This document shows, piece by piece, positions 1-6,302 of a DNA stretch of 9,693 nucleotides. Position numbers and translations under genes: made by a program. The DNA is from Desulfobacterales bacterium (GTDB lineage Bacteria > Desulfobacterota > Desulfobacteria > Desulfobacterales > C00003060), in assembly GCA_030668505.1 (NCBI GenBank), contig DAOUTV010000045.1, positions 1 through 9,693 of the forward strand, given 5' to 3'. Under the pieces are notes generated by a model. The model saw only the letters and a program-made list of their open reading frames with translations. It was not told where the DNA came from and ran no database searches. How positions within the stretch are numbered: the stretch's first letter is position 1; each line of letters begins with the position of its first letter.

Positions 1-31
1 ACTGACATCAATGCTAAAGCTGTCGCGCCAG

Positions 32-115
32 GGCGGGCCCTGCGGTCGACCTGCCCGCCATTGCCAGAAATACAGGCACATAAGCTGAATGTTGTCTCAG
101 GCGTTGGCAGGCGGG
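32..115. repeat. GC-rich inverted-repeat cluster, function unknown
   Basis: GGCGGG at 32-37 and 110-115 flanks the complementary CCCGCC at 54-59, so the middle segment can pair with either side. The right-hand pairing extends to CCCGCC-att-GCCA (54-66) with TGGC-a-GGCGGG (105-115). I see no transposase or gene here. It may be the remnant of a repeat element cut by the window edge or a structured intergenic RNA; neither is proven. Confidence 0.35.
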
Positions 116-135
116 AATGGCACATTCACCGAATC

Positions 136-182
136 CGACTTTTTACGAATGCATCAATTTATGATGCATTCGTAAAAAGTCG
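136..182. repeat. Perfect 21-bp palindrome made of two head-to-head repeat ends
   Basis: The arms at 136-156 and 162-182 are perfectly complementary over 21 bp around a 5-nt loop (ATTTA). Each arm carries the end signature found elsewhere in the window (1889-1909, 2469-2571, 2643-2803): GACTTTTTACGA, three variable bases, CATCA(A). Here the CATCA sides face each other, opposite to the arrangement in the two complete elements at 2469-2571 and 2643-2803. That suggests either two element ends back to back or an internally deleted element. There is no U-tract after the right arm, so this is not a standard intrinsic terminator. Confidence 0.8.
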
Positions 183-258
183 ATTTTCCTCACTCCATGA
201 GCATTTTGGGCGCACTCAAAATGTTATGCTAAAAATATTACAACTCGGGCTAACTTCC

Positions 259-354
259 TCAAACAGTTAGCATTTTCCGGCGCTTAGATGGCATAGTAAT
301 AGTATCTTTACGGGTGCAGTATTTCGTGATACGCTATTTTCGTATCTTAACCAT
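259..354 (-). other. Possible minus-strand small basic peptide ORF interrupted by an amber codon
   Basis: On the minus strand an ATG at 354-352 follows a strong Shine-Dalgarno-like GGAGGT about 8 nt upstream. The frame reads MVKIRK, then TAG at 336-334, then a lysine/arginine-rich stretch beginning RITKYCTRKD and ending at TGA (261-259). That is 31 codons with one internal stop. A hairpin with arms GCTAAC/GTTAGC (249-254/266-271) lies at its end. If translated it would be a six-residue peptide, a readthrough product or a decayed gene. The AT-rich composition makes chance basic residues likely, so I call it only as a candidate. It would be divergent from ilvA. Confidence 0.2.
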
Positions 355-398
355 TCGTGTTACCTCCTGTTCTCTATGGTTGTGTTGTTCATATCCTA

Positions 399-473
399 TA
401 ACCCTAATTGAGTGATCTTCAATATAGCAAATACCAGATACCATCTCAATTGACTTTGACTCAATTGGGGTTA
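399..473. promoter_or_regulatory. Inverted repeat upstream of the threonine ammonia-lyase gene, candidate operator
   Basis: TAACCCTAATTGAGT (399-413) and ACTCAATTGGGGTTA (459-473) are inverted copies matching at 14 of 15 positions, separated by 45 nt. A further CTCAATTG half-site sits at 445-452. The set ends 25 nt before the ilvA start codon, where a regulator or attenuator could act. A TTGACT at 450-455 resembles a -35 box, but no good -10 is seen at the right distance, so the promoter itself is not placed. On the other strand a weak TTGAAG/TATAGG pair overlaps the left arm and would fire away from ilvA. Confidence 0.4.
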
Positions 474-498
474 CTGCAAGAAGGCTTGAGATTAAATC

Positions 499-1722
499 AT
501 GGCAATAAGCATACAGGATATCTACGAGGCAGCTGATTCTATTCTTGGGAGCGTGGTAAAGACTCCGTGCACACTGTCACAGACGCTTTCTGAGATCACT
601 GGAGCCGAGGTTGTCCTGAAATTTGAAAACCACCAGTTTACCGGTTCCTTCAAGGATCGCGGTGCTCTTGTCAAGCTCCTTACGCTTACTCCTAATCAGC
701 GCAGCGCCGGAGTGATTGCAATGTCCGCCGGCAACCATGCCCAAGCGGTTGCTTACCACTCAGAGAGGCTGGGTATCTCCGCCACCATTGTCATGCCGCG
801 CTATACGCCCAACGTGAAGGTTGAGCGAACCCGCGCATTGGGCGCTGAAGTTGTCCTCCACGGTGACGGATTGGACGAAGCCCATGAATTTGCGGTAGGC
901 CTTGCCCAAGAGCGAGGCTTATGGCTCATCCATCCGTACGACGACGAGAAAATCATCGCGGGTCAGGGAACCATCGCCTTAGAGATGCTTGAGGCATTTC
1001 CCGGTCTTGAGTTAATTATTGTCCCTGTGGGAGGCGGCGGACTGATTGCCGGAAACGCAGTTGCTGCAAAGGCGGTTCGGCCCGAGATTGAAATCGTGGG
1101 TGTGGAGGCCGCACACTTCCCTTCCATGCTCCAGGAGCTTAAGGGGAGGCCTGTCAGGTGTAAAAAGAGTACGATCGCCGAAGGTATTGCTGTGAGCGAG
1201 CCGGGCCGCTTGGCCATACCCATTGTTCGCAAGCTTGTAAACGAAATTCTAATCGTTCAGGAGAAACAAATTGAAGCAGCGGTGTTGCTCCTCCTCGAAG
1301 TAGAAAAGACGGTCGTCGAAGGCGCGGGTGCGGTTGGCCTTGCTGCTCTGCTCAGCAATCGGGACCGGTTTAAGGGCCGCAAAGTCGGTCTGATTCTCTC
1401 AGGGGGCAATATTGACCTGCTAACGCTGTCGTCTATTATCCTGCGCGGGCTGGTTCAATCCAGTCGGCTTGTGCGCCTCCGAGTCGGTATCCCGGATGTT
1501 CCCGGAGCACTTGCCGAGGTTACCAGGCTTCTGGGAGAGACCAATACCAACATCATCGACATTCGCCACCAGCGAGCATTCACGAACCTCTCTCTGCGCG
1601 TTGCGGAGGTCGAGTTTGTACTCCAGACCTTAGGGCAAGACCATGTTGGGAATATTTTGAAGACCCTGACCGATGCGCAGTACGAGGCTTCTTTGCCGGA
1701 TATCGAGGTACATGAAACTTGA
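499..1722 (+). CDS. ilvA: Threonine ammonia-lyase (threonine dehydratase), single-ACT-domain type
   Basis: PLP-dependent fold-type II enzyme that deaminates L-threonine to 2-oxobutanoate and ammonia in the cytoplasm, the entry step to isoleucine or to threonine catabolism. The 407 residues show FTGSFKDRGA (47-56) with Schiff-base Lys52, SAGNHAQ (76-82), the phosphate-binding GGGG loop (178-181), EGAGAVGLA (274-282) and SGGNID (301-306). A C-terminal regulatory ACT domain covers about residues 325-400. One ACT-like domain and this length fit the shorter ilvA/tdcB class rather than the roughly 510-residue E. coli IlvA with two. The ATG at 499 has a weak TTGAG (486-490) as ribosome binding site. 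No other branched-chain pathway gene is adjacent, so it appears monocistronic. Whether it works in biosynthesis or catabolism cannot be told from sequence; serine deamination is a possible side activity. Confidence 0.93.
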   Translation: MAISIQDIYEAADSILGSVVKTPCTLSQTLSEITGAEVVLKFENHQFTGSFKDRGALVKLLTLTPNQRSAGVIAMSAGNHAQAVAYHSERLGISATIVMPRYTPNVKVERTRALGAEVVLHGDGLDEAHEFAVGLAQERGLWLIHPYDDEKIIAGQGTIALEMLEAFPGLELIIVPVGGGGLIAGNAVAAKAVRPEIEIVGVEAAHFPSMLQELKGRPVRCKKSTIAEGIAVSEPGRLAIPIVRKLVNEILIVQEKQIEAAVLLLLEVEKTVVEGAGAVGLAALLSNRDRFKGRKVGLILSGGNIDLLTLSSIILRGLVQSSRLVRLRVGIPDVPGALAEVTRLLGETNTNIIDIRHQRAFTNLSLRVAEVEFVLQTLGQDHVGNILKTLTDAQYEASLPDIEVHET

Positions 1723-1738
1723 CGGTCTAGTGAAGCCT

Positions 1739-1879
1739 CCCTGTGCTTCCGCACAGGGCATCCTTAATGTTTCTTAGGATGGCGGAACTCGCCGAAGCAA
1801 TAACCCGCCTTCGCCGAGGCTATGGCGGGTCACCACGCCATTCATCCCCGTGCTCCCGCACGGGGCATTCTGGCGAAGG
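1739..1879. repeat. Chain of hairpins with two covarying copies of a 25-nt stem-loop repeat
   Basis: CCCTGTGC-ttcc-GCACAGGG (1739-1758) and CCCCGTGC-tccc-GCACGGGG (1846-1865) are two copies of one 8-bp stem-loop, each followed by CAT(C/T)C. The fourth pair changes from T-A to C-G with pairing kept. Between them lie CATCCT/AGGATG (1759-1764/1776-1781) and ACCCGCC/GGCGGGT (1803-1809/1824-1830). CCTTCGCC (1808-1815) can instead pair with GGCGAAGG (1872-1879). The first hairpin begins 16 nt after the ilvA stop and might end its transcript, but no clear U-tract follows. Otherwise the block reads as REP-like intergenic repeats. Confidence 0.6.
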
Positions 1880-1888
1880 TGAGTAATA

Positions 1889-1909
1889 GACTTTTTACGA
1901 TTTCATCAA
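1889..1909. repeat. Solo copy of the GACTTTTTACGA-N3-CATCAA repeat end
   Basis: GACTTTTTACGA, then TTT, then CATCAA matches the right-hand terminal repeat of the elements at 2469-2571 and 2643-2803, with a different central trinucleotide. I find no matching left end in the preceding 160 bases, so this is a solo or truncated end. It lies between the hairpin chain and the small membrane protein gene. Confidence 0.6.
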
Positions 1910-1937
1910 ATTTTAAAGATCAATTCTTGAAGACCCG

Positions 1938-1975
1938 GCTAAGCTTGGTTTTTAGCTTCATTTCAGCCAAATGAA
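1938..1975 (+). promoter_or_regulatory. Tandem hairpins just upstream of the membrane protein gene
   Basis: GCTAA/TTAGC (1938-1942/1952-1956) is followed directly by TTCATTT-cagcc-AAATGAA (1957-1975), a perfect 7-bp inverted repeat ending 12 nt before the GGAGG ribosome binding site of the next gene. The second repeat could be an operator or a leader hairpin. No matching regulator gene is in the window and I could not place a convincing -35/-10 pair. Confidence 0.3.
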
Positions 1976-1996
1976 ACAATAAGACATGGAGGACTT

Positions 1997-2395
1997 ATGA
2001 GAACCAAAACACTAAAAGCACTGATCTTGGTTGCCGTTGCAATGATTGTAATCAGTGAGGTTGCCGGGTGGATCGCCACCATCTTCGGAGCAACAACAGG
2101 CCTTATAGGTGGCGCCATCGTGACGATTGCATATTTGTATTGCGCACGCCGGGCTAAAGCTTCACTGAAATATTACGGATGGATCTTGGTCCCGACTATT
2201 CTATTCACAGTAGTACCAACGGCATTGCGAGTGCACGAATTCCTCAAAGCCGAGGGGGATTCTCTTTTCGTGCAGTTATTGCGTCTTGCACCGTCACTAT
2301 TTGGTTTTATGCTGCCGGTCGCGTTGCTTCTGGTGGTCTATTTCGGGATAAGCAAGATCAACAATTCGAGTCCATCAAGCTGTCAGCTAGGCTGA
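1997..2395 (+). CDS. Small multi-pass membrane protein of unknown function
   Basis: A 132-residue, strongly hydrophobic protein I do not recognise. The ATG at 1997 has a clear GGAGG (1988-1992) four bases upstream, and the frame is the only long one here with a proper start. Probable membrane segments are at about residues 8-31 (or two short ones), 34-50, 60-78 and 93-117. Short basic loops (CARRAKASLKYYG, residues 49-61) follow the second, suggesting they face the cytoplasm. The N-terminus MRTKTLK plus a hydrophobic stretch could also be read as an uncleaved signal anchor. The C-terminal tail (about 118-132) is polar and serine/asparagine-rich. No catalytic or metal-binding motif is visible. 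It stands alone between two repeat-rich gaps and may be an accessory gene. Confidence 0.6.
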   Translation: MRTKTLKALILVAVAMIVISEVAGWIATIFGATTGLIGGAIVTIAYLYCARRAKASLKYYGWILVPTILFTVVPTALRVHEFLKAEGDSLFVQLLRLAPSLFGFMLPVALLLVVYFGISKINNSSPSSCQLG

Positions 2396-2468
2396 TGGCC
2401 CAAACTGTGCGGCGAGCCATTCGCCCCTTTCACACTGCCCCTACCAAAAAACGATTTCAGTAAAGTTT

Positions 2469-2571
2469 TTGATGGTTTTGTAAAAAATCAATCTTTCTCG
2501 AGTTATATCCCCCTCCCCTTAATCCTCTCCCGCCAGGGGAGGGGAAATGAGACTTTTTGCGAGGCCGTCAA
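2469..2571. repeat. 103-bp non-coding element with 21-bp terminal inverted repeats and a G/C-tract hairpin
   Basis: The left end (2469-2489) begins TTGATGG and ends AAAAAATC. The right end (2551-2571) is GACTTTTTGCGA, GGC, CGTCAA. The ends match as inverted repeats at 15 of 21 positions, and five of the six differences are T opposite G, so a + strand transcript would still pair by G-U wobble. Inside, CCCCTCCCC (2510-2518) pairs with GGGGAGGGG (2536-2544). No coding capacity. The layout is that of a MITE or REP-like element, and it shares its end family with the neighbour at 2643-2803. Confidence 0.65.
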
Positions 2572-2642
2572 GTTCATGAAGAGGCACAGAATGAAAAAAA
2601 CCTGCAATAATGCACAATAAAATATGATATATTATGTAAAGG

Positions 2643-2803
2643 TTGATGATCTCGTAAAAAGTCGAAAAATCCCATTTTTTGTCATTCCGGACTTCGGCGA
2701 GCTCAGTCGAGTCGCGAAAGCCGGAATCCAGTCTATTCAGATAGTTAAAAAGGCTCTGGACTCCGGTTTTCACCGGAGTGACGACTTTTTACGAAGCCAT
2801 CAA
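2643..2803. repeat. 161-bp MITE-like element with 21-bp terminal inverted repeats
   Basis: The ends 2643-2663 (TTGATG, ATC, TCGTAAAAAGTC) and 2783-2803 (GACTTTTTACGA, AGC, CATCAA) match as inverted repeats at 18 of 21 positions; only the variable trinucleotide differs. Nested inside are GTCATTCCGG (2671-2680) with CCGGAGTGAC (2773-2782), CCGGAATCCAG (2721-2731) with CTGGACTCCGG (2756-2766), and the tight hairpin CTCCGGT-tttc-ACCGGAG (2761-2778). The trinucleotide AGG flanks both sides (2640-2642 and 2804-2806) and could be a target-site duplication. No transposase is encoded, so any movement would need one supplied elsewhere. Open frames across it are repeat-derived. Confidence 0.7.
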
Positions 2804-2850
2804 AGGTTTGGACTAAAAAGTATTTGCGGACAAAAGTTTATCCGGCCACT

Positions 2851-2878
2851 TGGACAGGGAGCGTCAACGCATTATCGT
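2851..2878 (+). promoter_or_regulatory. Weak candidate promoter for the DHH-CBS-nucleotidyltransferase gene
   Basis: TGGACA (2851-2856) resembles a -35 box (5 of 6 to TTGACA). After 16 bp TATCGT (2873-2878) resembles a -10 (4 of 6). It lies about 47 nt before the start codon, after the repeat elements. The match is modest and based on eye only. Confidence 0.2.
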
Positions 2879-2924
2879 TTTGTGTTTTGAGAGAACTCAA
2901 GAGACGGAGTGAACCAAATTCCAG

Positions 2925-5597
2925 ATGCCTGCAAAAGTCAACACATCCACAAAGTCATCACAAGGCCTCACTGTGATAACGACCCACATTAATGCGGACT
3001 TTGACGCATTTGGCTCTATGTTGGCAGCCAAGAAGCTATATCCGGATGCTCTTGTGGTCTTTCCCGGCTCCCAGGAAAAAAATTTGAGAGACTTTTTTGT
3101 AAAATCGATGGTGTATCTGTATGACATCGCAAAAATCAAAGACTTGGACCTCAACGCCGTAAGGCGACTCATATTGGTGGATACCCGCCAGGCAAGTCGT
3201 ATCGGGAACTTTGCCGGTATCGTTCACCGCCCGGGCCTGGAAGTCCACATATATGATCACCACCCGCCAATGCCCGACGACATCTCCGGCAGCGTTGAGG
3301 TGACTCAGATAACCGGTGCGACCGTAACCATCCTGACAAAGATCCTGCGTGAAAAAGAGATCCCCATCACGCCAGAAGAAGCAACTATCATCGCTTTGGG
3401 TCTATACGAAGACACAGGCTCTTTCACATTTACATCCACGACAGAGGACGATTACCTTGCTGCGGCCTATCTCCTCTCCAAGGGAGCCGATCTGAATGTG
3501 GTTTCGGACATTGTCACCCGGGAAATGACACCTGAACAGGTCAGGCTCTTGAATGACATGATTGAGGGGGTCACCCACCGCACCATAAGTGGTATCGATG
3601 TGGCTGTCACCACTGTGTCTTGTGATACCTACATAGGGGATTTTGCTTTCTTGGTACACAAGTTAAAGGATATACAGAATCTGGACGTCCTCTTTGCCTT
3701 GGCCAGCATGGAGAATCGAGTATACATGGTAGCTCGCAGCCGACTATCGGGGGTGGACGTTGGAGAAATTGCAATGGCTTTCGGCGGTGGCGGTCATCCC
3801 TCAGCGGCCTCAGCTACCATTAGAGGACAGACCTTGATACAGGTCGAAGAGAAGCTCTTTGTTTTTTTGAACCAATTTGTCAATCCGAGTCAATTAGCCA
3901 GAGACCTCATGTCCGCCCCCGCCATATCCGTGGAACCATCTGTGCCGTTGAAGAAAGCTCACGATCTTCTTACCCGTTATAATGTGAATGTCCTTGTGGT
4001 ACTGGAACCGGATAACCCTCTAGGCACCATCTCCCGTCAGGTTATAGAAAAAGCCATCCATCATAAACTCAAGCACGTGCCTGTGCGTGAATACATGACT
4101 TCAGATGTCGACACGGTAAATCCTGATGCCCCCCTTTCAGAAATTCAGGAAAAAATCATAGGCAATCAACAGCGCTTGCTCCCTGTGGTGGAAAACGGCC
4201 GTTTATTGGGAGTCATTACACGAACAGACTTGCTTAATGTTCTTGTGAGCGAGCCCGCGCGCATACCTGAATTTGCAGTAGACACTATGGAATGGGGTGC
4301 CAATGTTCGTGAAAGGAGGATCGACAAATTTCTCAGAGAGCGTCTTCCTGAAGAGATCATAGAGCTCCTGATGTCCGTTGGAAGTGTTGCGGATTCCCTT
4401 GGGTACGACGCGTACGCCGTGGGCGGTTTTGTCAGAGACATCTTTCTGTACCTGGAGAATCTTGATACTGACATAGTCATTGAAGGAGACGGCATCGAGT
4501 TTGCCAAGGCCCTTTCCGCCTCCCTTGGCGGTAGGGTACGGGCTCACGAAAAGTTCAAAACCGCTGTGGTGATCCTTCCGAATGGCCGAAAAATCGATGT
4601 AGCCACGGCCCGGCTCGAATATTACAAGTCGCCAGGGGCCCTTCCCACGGTGGAAATGGGCTCCATAAAGCTCGACCTGTATCGAAGAGATTTTACTATC
4701 AATACCCTGGCCATAAGACTGAATCCCGGCAAATTCGGCACCCTGATAGATTTCTTCGGAGCACAGAAAGATCTGAAGCGAAGAGTGATCCGGGTCTTGC
4801 ATAATCTGAGCTTTGTGGAAGATCCCACGCGGGTTTTCAGGGCAGTTCGGTTTGAGCAAAGGTTTGGTTTTAGGATAGGAAAGCTCACCGCAGCACTGAT
4901 TGAAAATGCTGTCAGGATGGACTTTTTCAGGCAACTGAGCGGACGAAGGTTGTTTTCCGAACTCCGCCAGATTTTGGAGGAAGACAGGCCTATAATGGCC
5001 CTACATCGCCTGCACGAATACAATCTACTGAAAGTGATACATCGGAAAATCGTCTACAAGTCGGCTATGGAAGCGCTGCTCCATTCGGTTGAAAAGGTTC
5101 TCGCTTGGCACAACCTGCTATTTTTAGAAGAACCATGTCGACAGTGGATGGTCTACCTTCTGGCCCTCACGAGATCATTTGACCAAGAGTCTGCGACGGC
5201 ATTATGTGACCGTCTCGAACTTACCCTGCGGCACCGGAAAATTTTGATCCACGAAAAGACAAATGCAGAGGAGTGTCTGAAATGGATGACCTCTCAACGA
5301 ATCCTCAAAAACAGCGATCTATATAAAAAACTTCACCCGTTTCACACAGAGACCCTGCTCTATGTCATGGCAAGCACCCCTCGCACCTCGATCAAGCGAG
5401 CCGTTTCCGATTACATTACCACGTTAAGATCAACAGAGACATTGCTTAATGGCAATTATCTCAAAGAGATAGGCTTTAAACCCGGCCCTATCTTCCGCGA
5501 GATCCTGGATAGTCTTCTTGATGCACGCTTAAACGGCGAGGTAGAGACGCTTCATGACGAAGTAGAATTCGTGCAAAAAAACTGGAAGGTTGGTTGA
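2925..5597 (+). CDS. DHH/DHHA1 phosphoesterase - CBS pair - tRNA nucleotidyltransferase/poly(A) polymerase fusion
   Basis: An 890-residue cytoplasmic multidomain protein. Residues 15-300 are a DHH phosphoesterase: HINADFDA (21-28), VDTR (85-88), DHH (111-113), EDTG (162-165) and the DHHA1 signature GGGGHPSAA (287-295). Residues about 325-445 are two CBS motifs, which usually bind adenine nucleotides. Residues about 490-650 are the class II nucleotidyltransferase head: VGGFVRD (499-505), metal-binding Asp514 and Asp516 in LDTD, RRDFTINTLA (587-596) and EDPTRVFRAVRF (632-643). The rest is the helical RNA-binding tail. Every catalytic motif of both enzyme halves looks intact. Related fusions are annotated as poly(A) polymerase or as CC- or A-adding tRNA nucleotidyltransferase; sequence alone does not say which bases are added. 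The DHH half suggests hydrolysis of short oligonucleotides or cyclic-dinucleotide products. The ATG at 2925 starts 13 codons before the conserved core; its nearest GGAG (2906-2909) is far, 15 nt upstream. An M50 protease gene follows after 3 nt. Confidence 0.92.
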   Translation: MPAKVNTSTKSSQGLTVITTHINADFDAFGSMLAAKKLYPDALVVFPGSQEKNLRDFFVKSMVYLYDIAKIKDLDLNAVRRLILVDTRQASRIGNFAGIVHRPGLEVHIYDHHPPMPDDISGSVEVTQITGATVTILTKILREKEIPITPEEATIIALGLYEDTGSFTFTSTTEDDYLAAAYLLSKGADLNVVSDIVTREMTPEQVRLLNDMIEGVTHRTISGIDVAVTTVSCDTYIGDFAFLVHKLKDIQNLDVLFALASMENRVYMVARSRLSGVDVGEIAMAFGGGGHPSAASATIRGQTLIQVEEKLFVFLNQFVNPSQLARDLMSAPAISVEPSVPLKKAHDLLTRYNVNVLVVLEPDNPLGTISRQVIEKAIHHKLKHVPVREYMTSDVDTVNPDAPLSEIQEKIIGNQQRLLPVVENGRLLGVITRTDLLNVLVSEPARIPEFAVDTMEWGANVRERRIDKFLRERLPEEIIELLMSVGSVADSLGYDAYAVGGFVRDIFLYLENLDTDIVIEGDGIEFAKALSASLGGRVRAHEKFKTAVVILPNGRKIDVATARLEYYKSPGALPTVEMGSIKLDLYRRDFTINTLAIRLNPGKFGTLIDFFGAQKDLKRRVIRVLHNLSFVEDPTRVFRAVRFEQRFGFRIGKLTAALIENAVRMDFFRQLSGRRLFSELRQILEEDRPIMALHRLHEYNLLKVIHRKIVYKSAMEALLHSVEKVLAWHNLLFLEEPCRQWMVYLLALTRSFDQESATALCDRLELTLRHRKILIHEKTNAEECLKWMTSQRILKNSDLYKKLHPFHTETLLYVMASTPRTSIKRAVSDYITTLRSTETLLNGNYLKEIGFKPGPIFREILDSLLDARLNGEVETLHDEVEFVQKNWKVG

Positions 5598-5600
5598 TTG

Positions 5601-6269
5601 ATGTTTCAAGGCTTTGATCTAAACAAACTGGTCGTCATGATTGTGCCGCTGCTGTTCGCGGTCACGTTTCACGAAGTGGCCCATGGCTGGGTGGCCTATC
5701 GCCTTGGTGACCCTACAGCCAAATGGTCTGGAAGGTTAACTCTTAATCCTATAAAGCATCTTGACCCCATGGGCTCCTTTATTCTCCCTTTGATGCTTTT
5801 CTTTTTCAGGTCACCCATTATTTTCGGGTACGCAAAGCCGGTTCCGGTCAATTTCAACAATCTGGCCAATCGAAGACGTGACATGATCCTGGTGGCGGCG
5901 GCCGGCCCTGGAACAAACATGTTATGTGCATTTCTGAGTGGCCTGTTGTTTAAACAGTTGATTCGTCTCAGCCCCTGGTGGGGCAAATCGATTTTTTCAG
6001 GCGTTTTCATGGATCTGGCAGGCATGCTCGAATTCAGTGTGGTCATCAACGTTATTCTTGCCATATTCAACATGATCCCAATCCCACCCCTGGACGGCGG
6101 TCGGATCCTGACAGGCCTCCTACCACCTGCTCAGGCCGCTCAACTGGCACGCCTCGAACGCTTCGGAATTATTATCGTCCTTTTCTTGCTCCTCACCCAT
6201 TCGCTGGACTGGATCTTTGTCCCTGTCTTGAAGCTGTTTCTCAGAATTTTTCTGGGCGGCGCAATGTAG
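5601..6269 (+). CDS. Site-2 protease family (M50) intramembrane zinc metalloprotease
   Basis: A 222-residue integral membrane protein. Zinc-binding HEVAH (24-28 from the ATG) sits in the first membrane segment, and the third-ligand motif NMIPIPPLDGG (157-167, Asp165) lies in a late segment. These two define site-2 proteases, which cut substrates inside the membrane. A conserved AAGPGTN loop occurs at about 100-106. Several hydrophobic segments (about 10-30, 56-70, 93-118, 130-160, 185-215) fit the compact M50 type without a PDZ domain, so it is not an RseP-like sigma-E protease. I chose ATG 5601 over the TTG at 5598; either leaves almost no gap after the preceding stop (5595-5597), so the two genes are surely co-transcribed. 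GGAAGG (5583-5588) may serve as ribosome binding site. The substrate is unknown. Confidence 0.9.
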   Translation: MFQGFDLNKLVVMIVPLLFAVTFHEVAHGWVAYRLGDPTAKWSGRLTLNPIKHLDPMGSFILPLMLFFFRSPIIFGYAKPVPVNFNNLANRRRDMILVAAAGPGTNMLCAFLSGLLFKQLIRLSPWWGKSIFSGVFMDLAGMLEFSVVINVILAIFNMIPIPPLDGGRILTGLLPPAQAAQLARLERFGIIIVLFLLLTHSLDWIFVPVLKLFLRIFLGGAM

Positions 6270-6302
6270 AATCAATGACAAACTATGCCGGCAATTTTTT
6301 TC

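Noticed and set aside
61..270. 69-codon open frame on the + strand starting with TTG
   Set aside because: It runs straight through the 136-182 palindrome, lacks a ribosome binding site and has no protein-like composition.
2179..2463. 94-codon + frame overlapping the small membrane protein in another phase
   Set aside because: It lacks a good start signal and overlaps a frame that has GGAGG and a coherent membrane topology.
2519..2773. 84-codon minus-strand frame and the 88-codon + frame at 2624-2890
   Set aside because: Both are read from the inverted-repeat elements; such repeat-derived frames are often mis-annotated as hypothetical proteins.
4203..4934. 243-codon minus-strand frame inside the nucleotidyltransferase fusion
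   Set aside because: It is antisense to a region with full conserved motifs and shows no family features itself; it is a shadow of the real gene.
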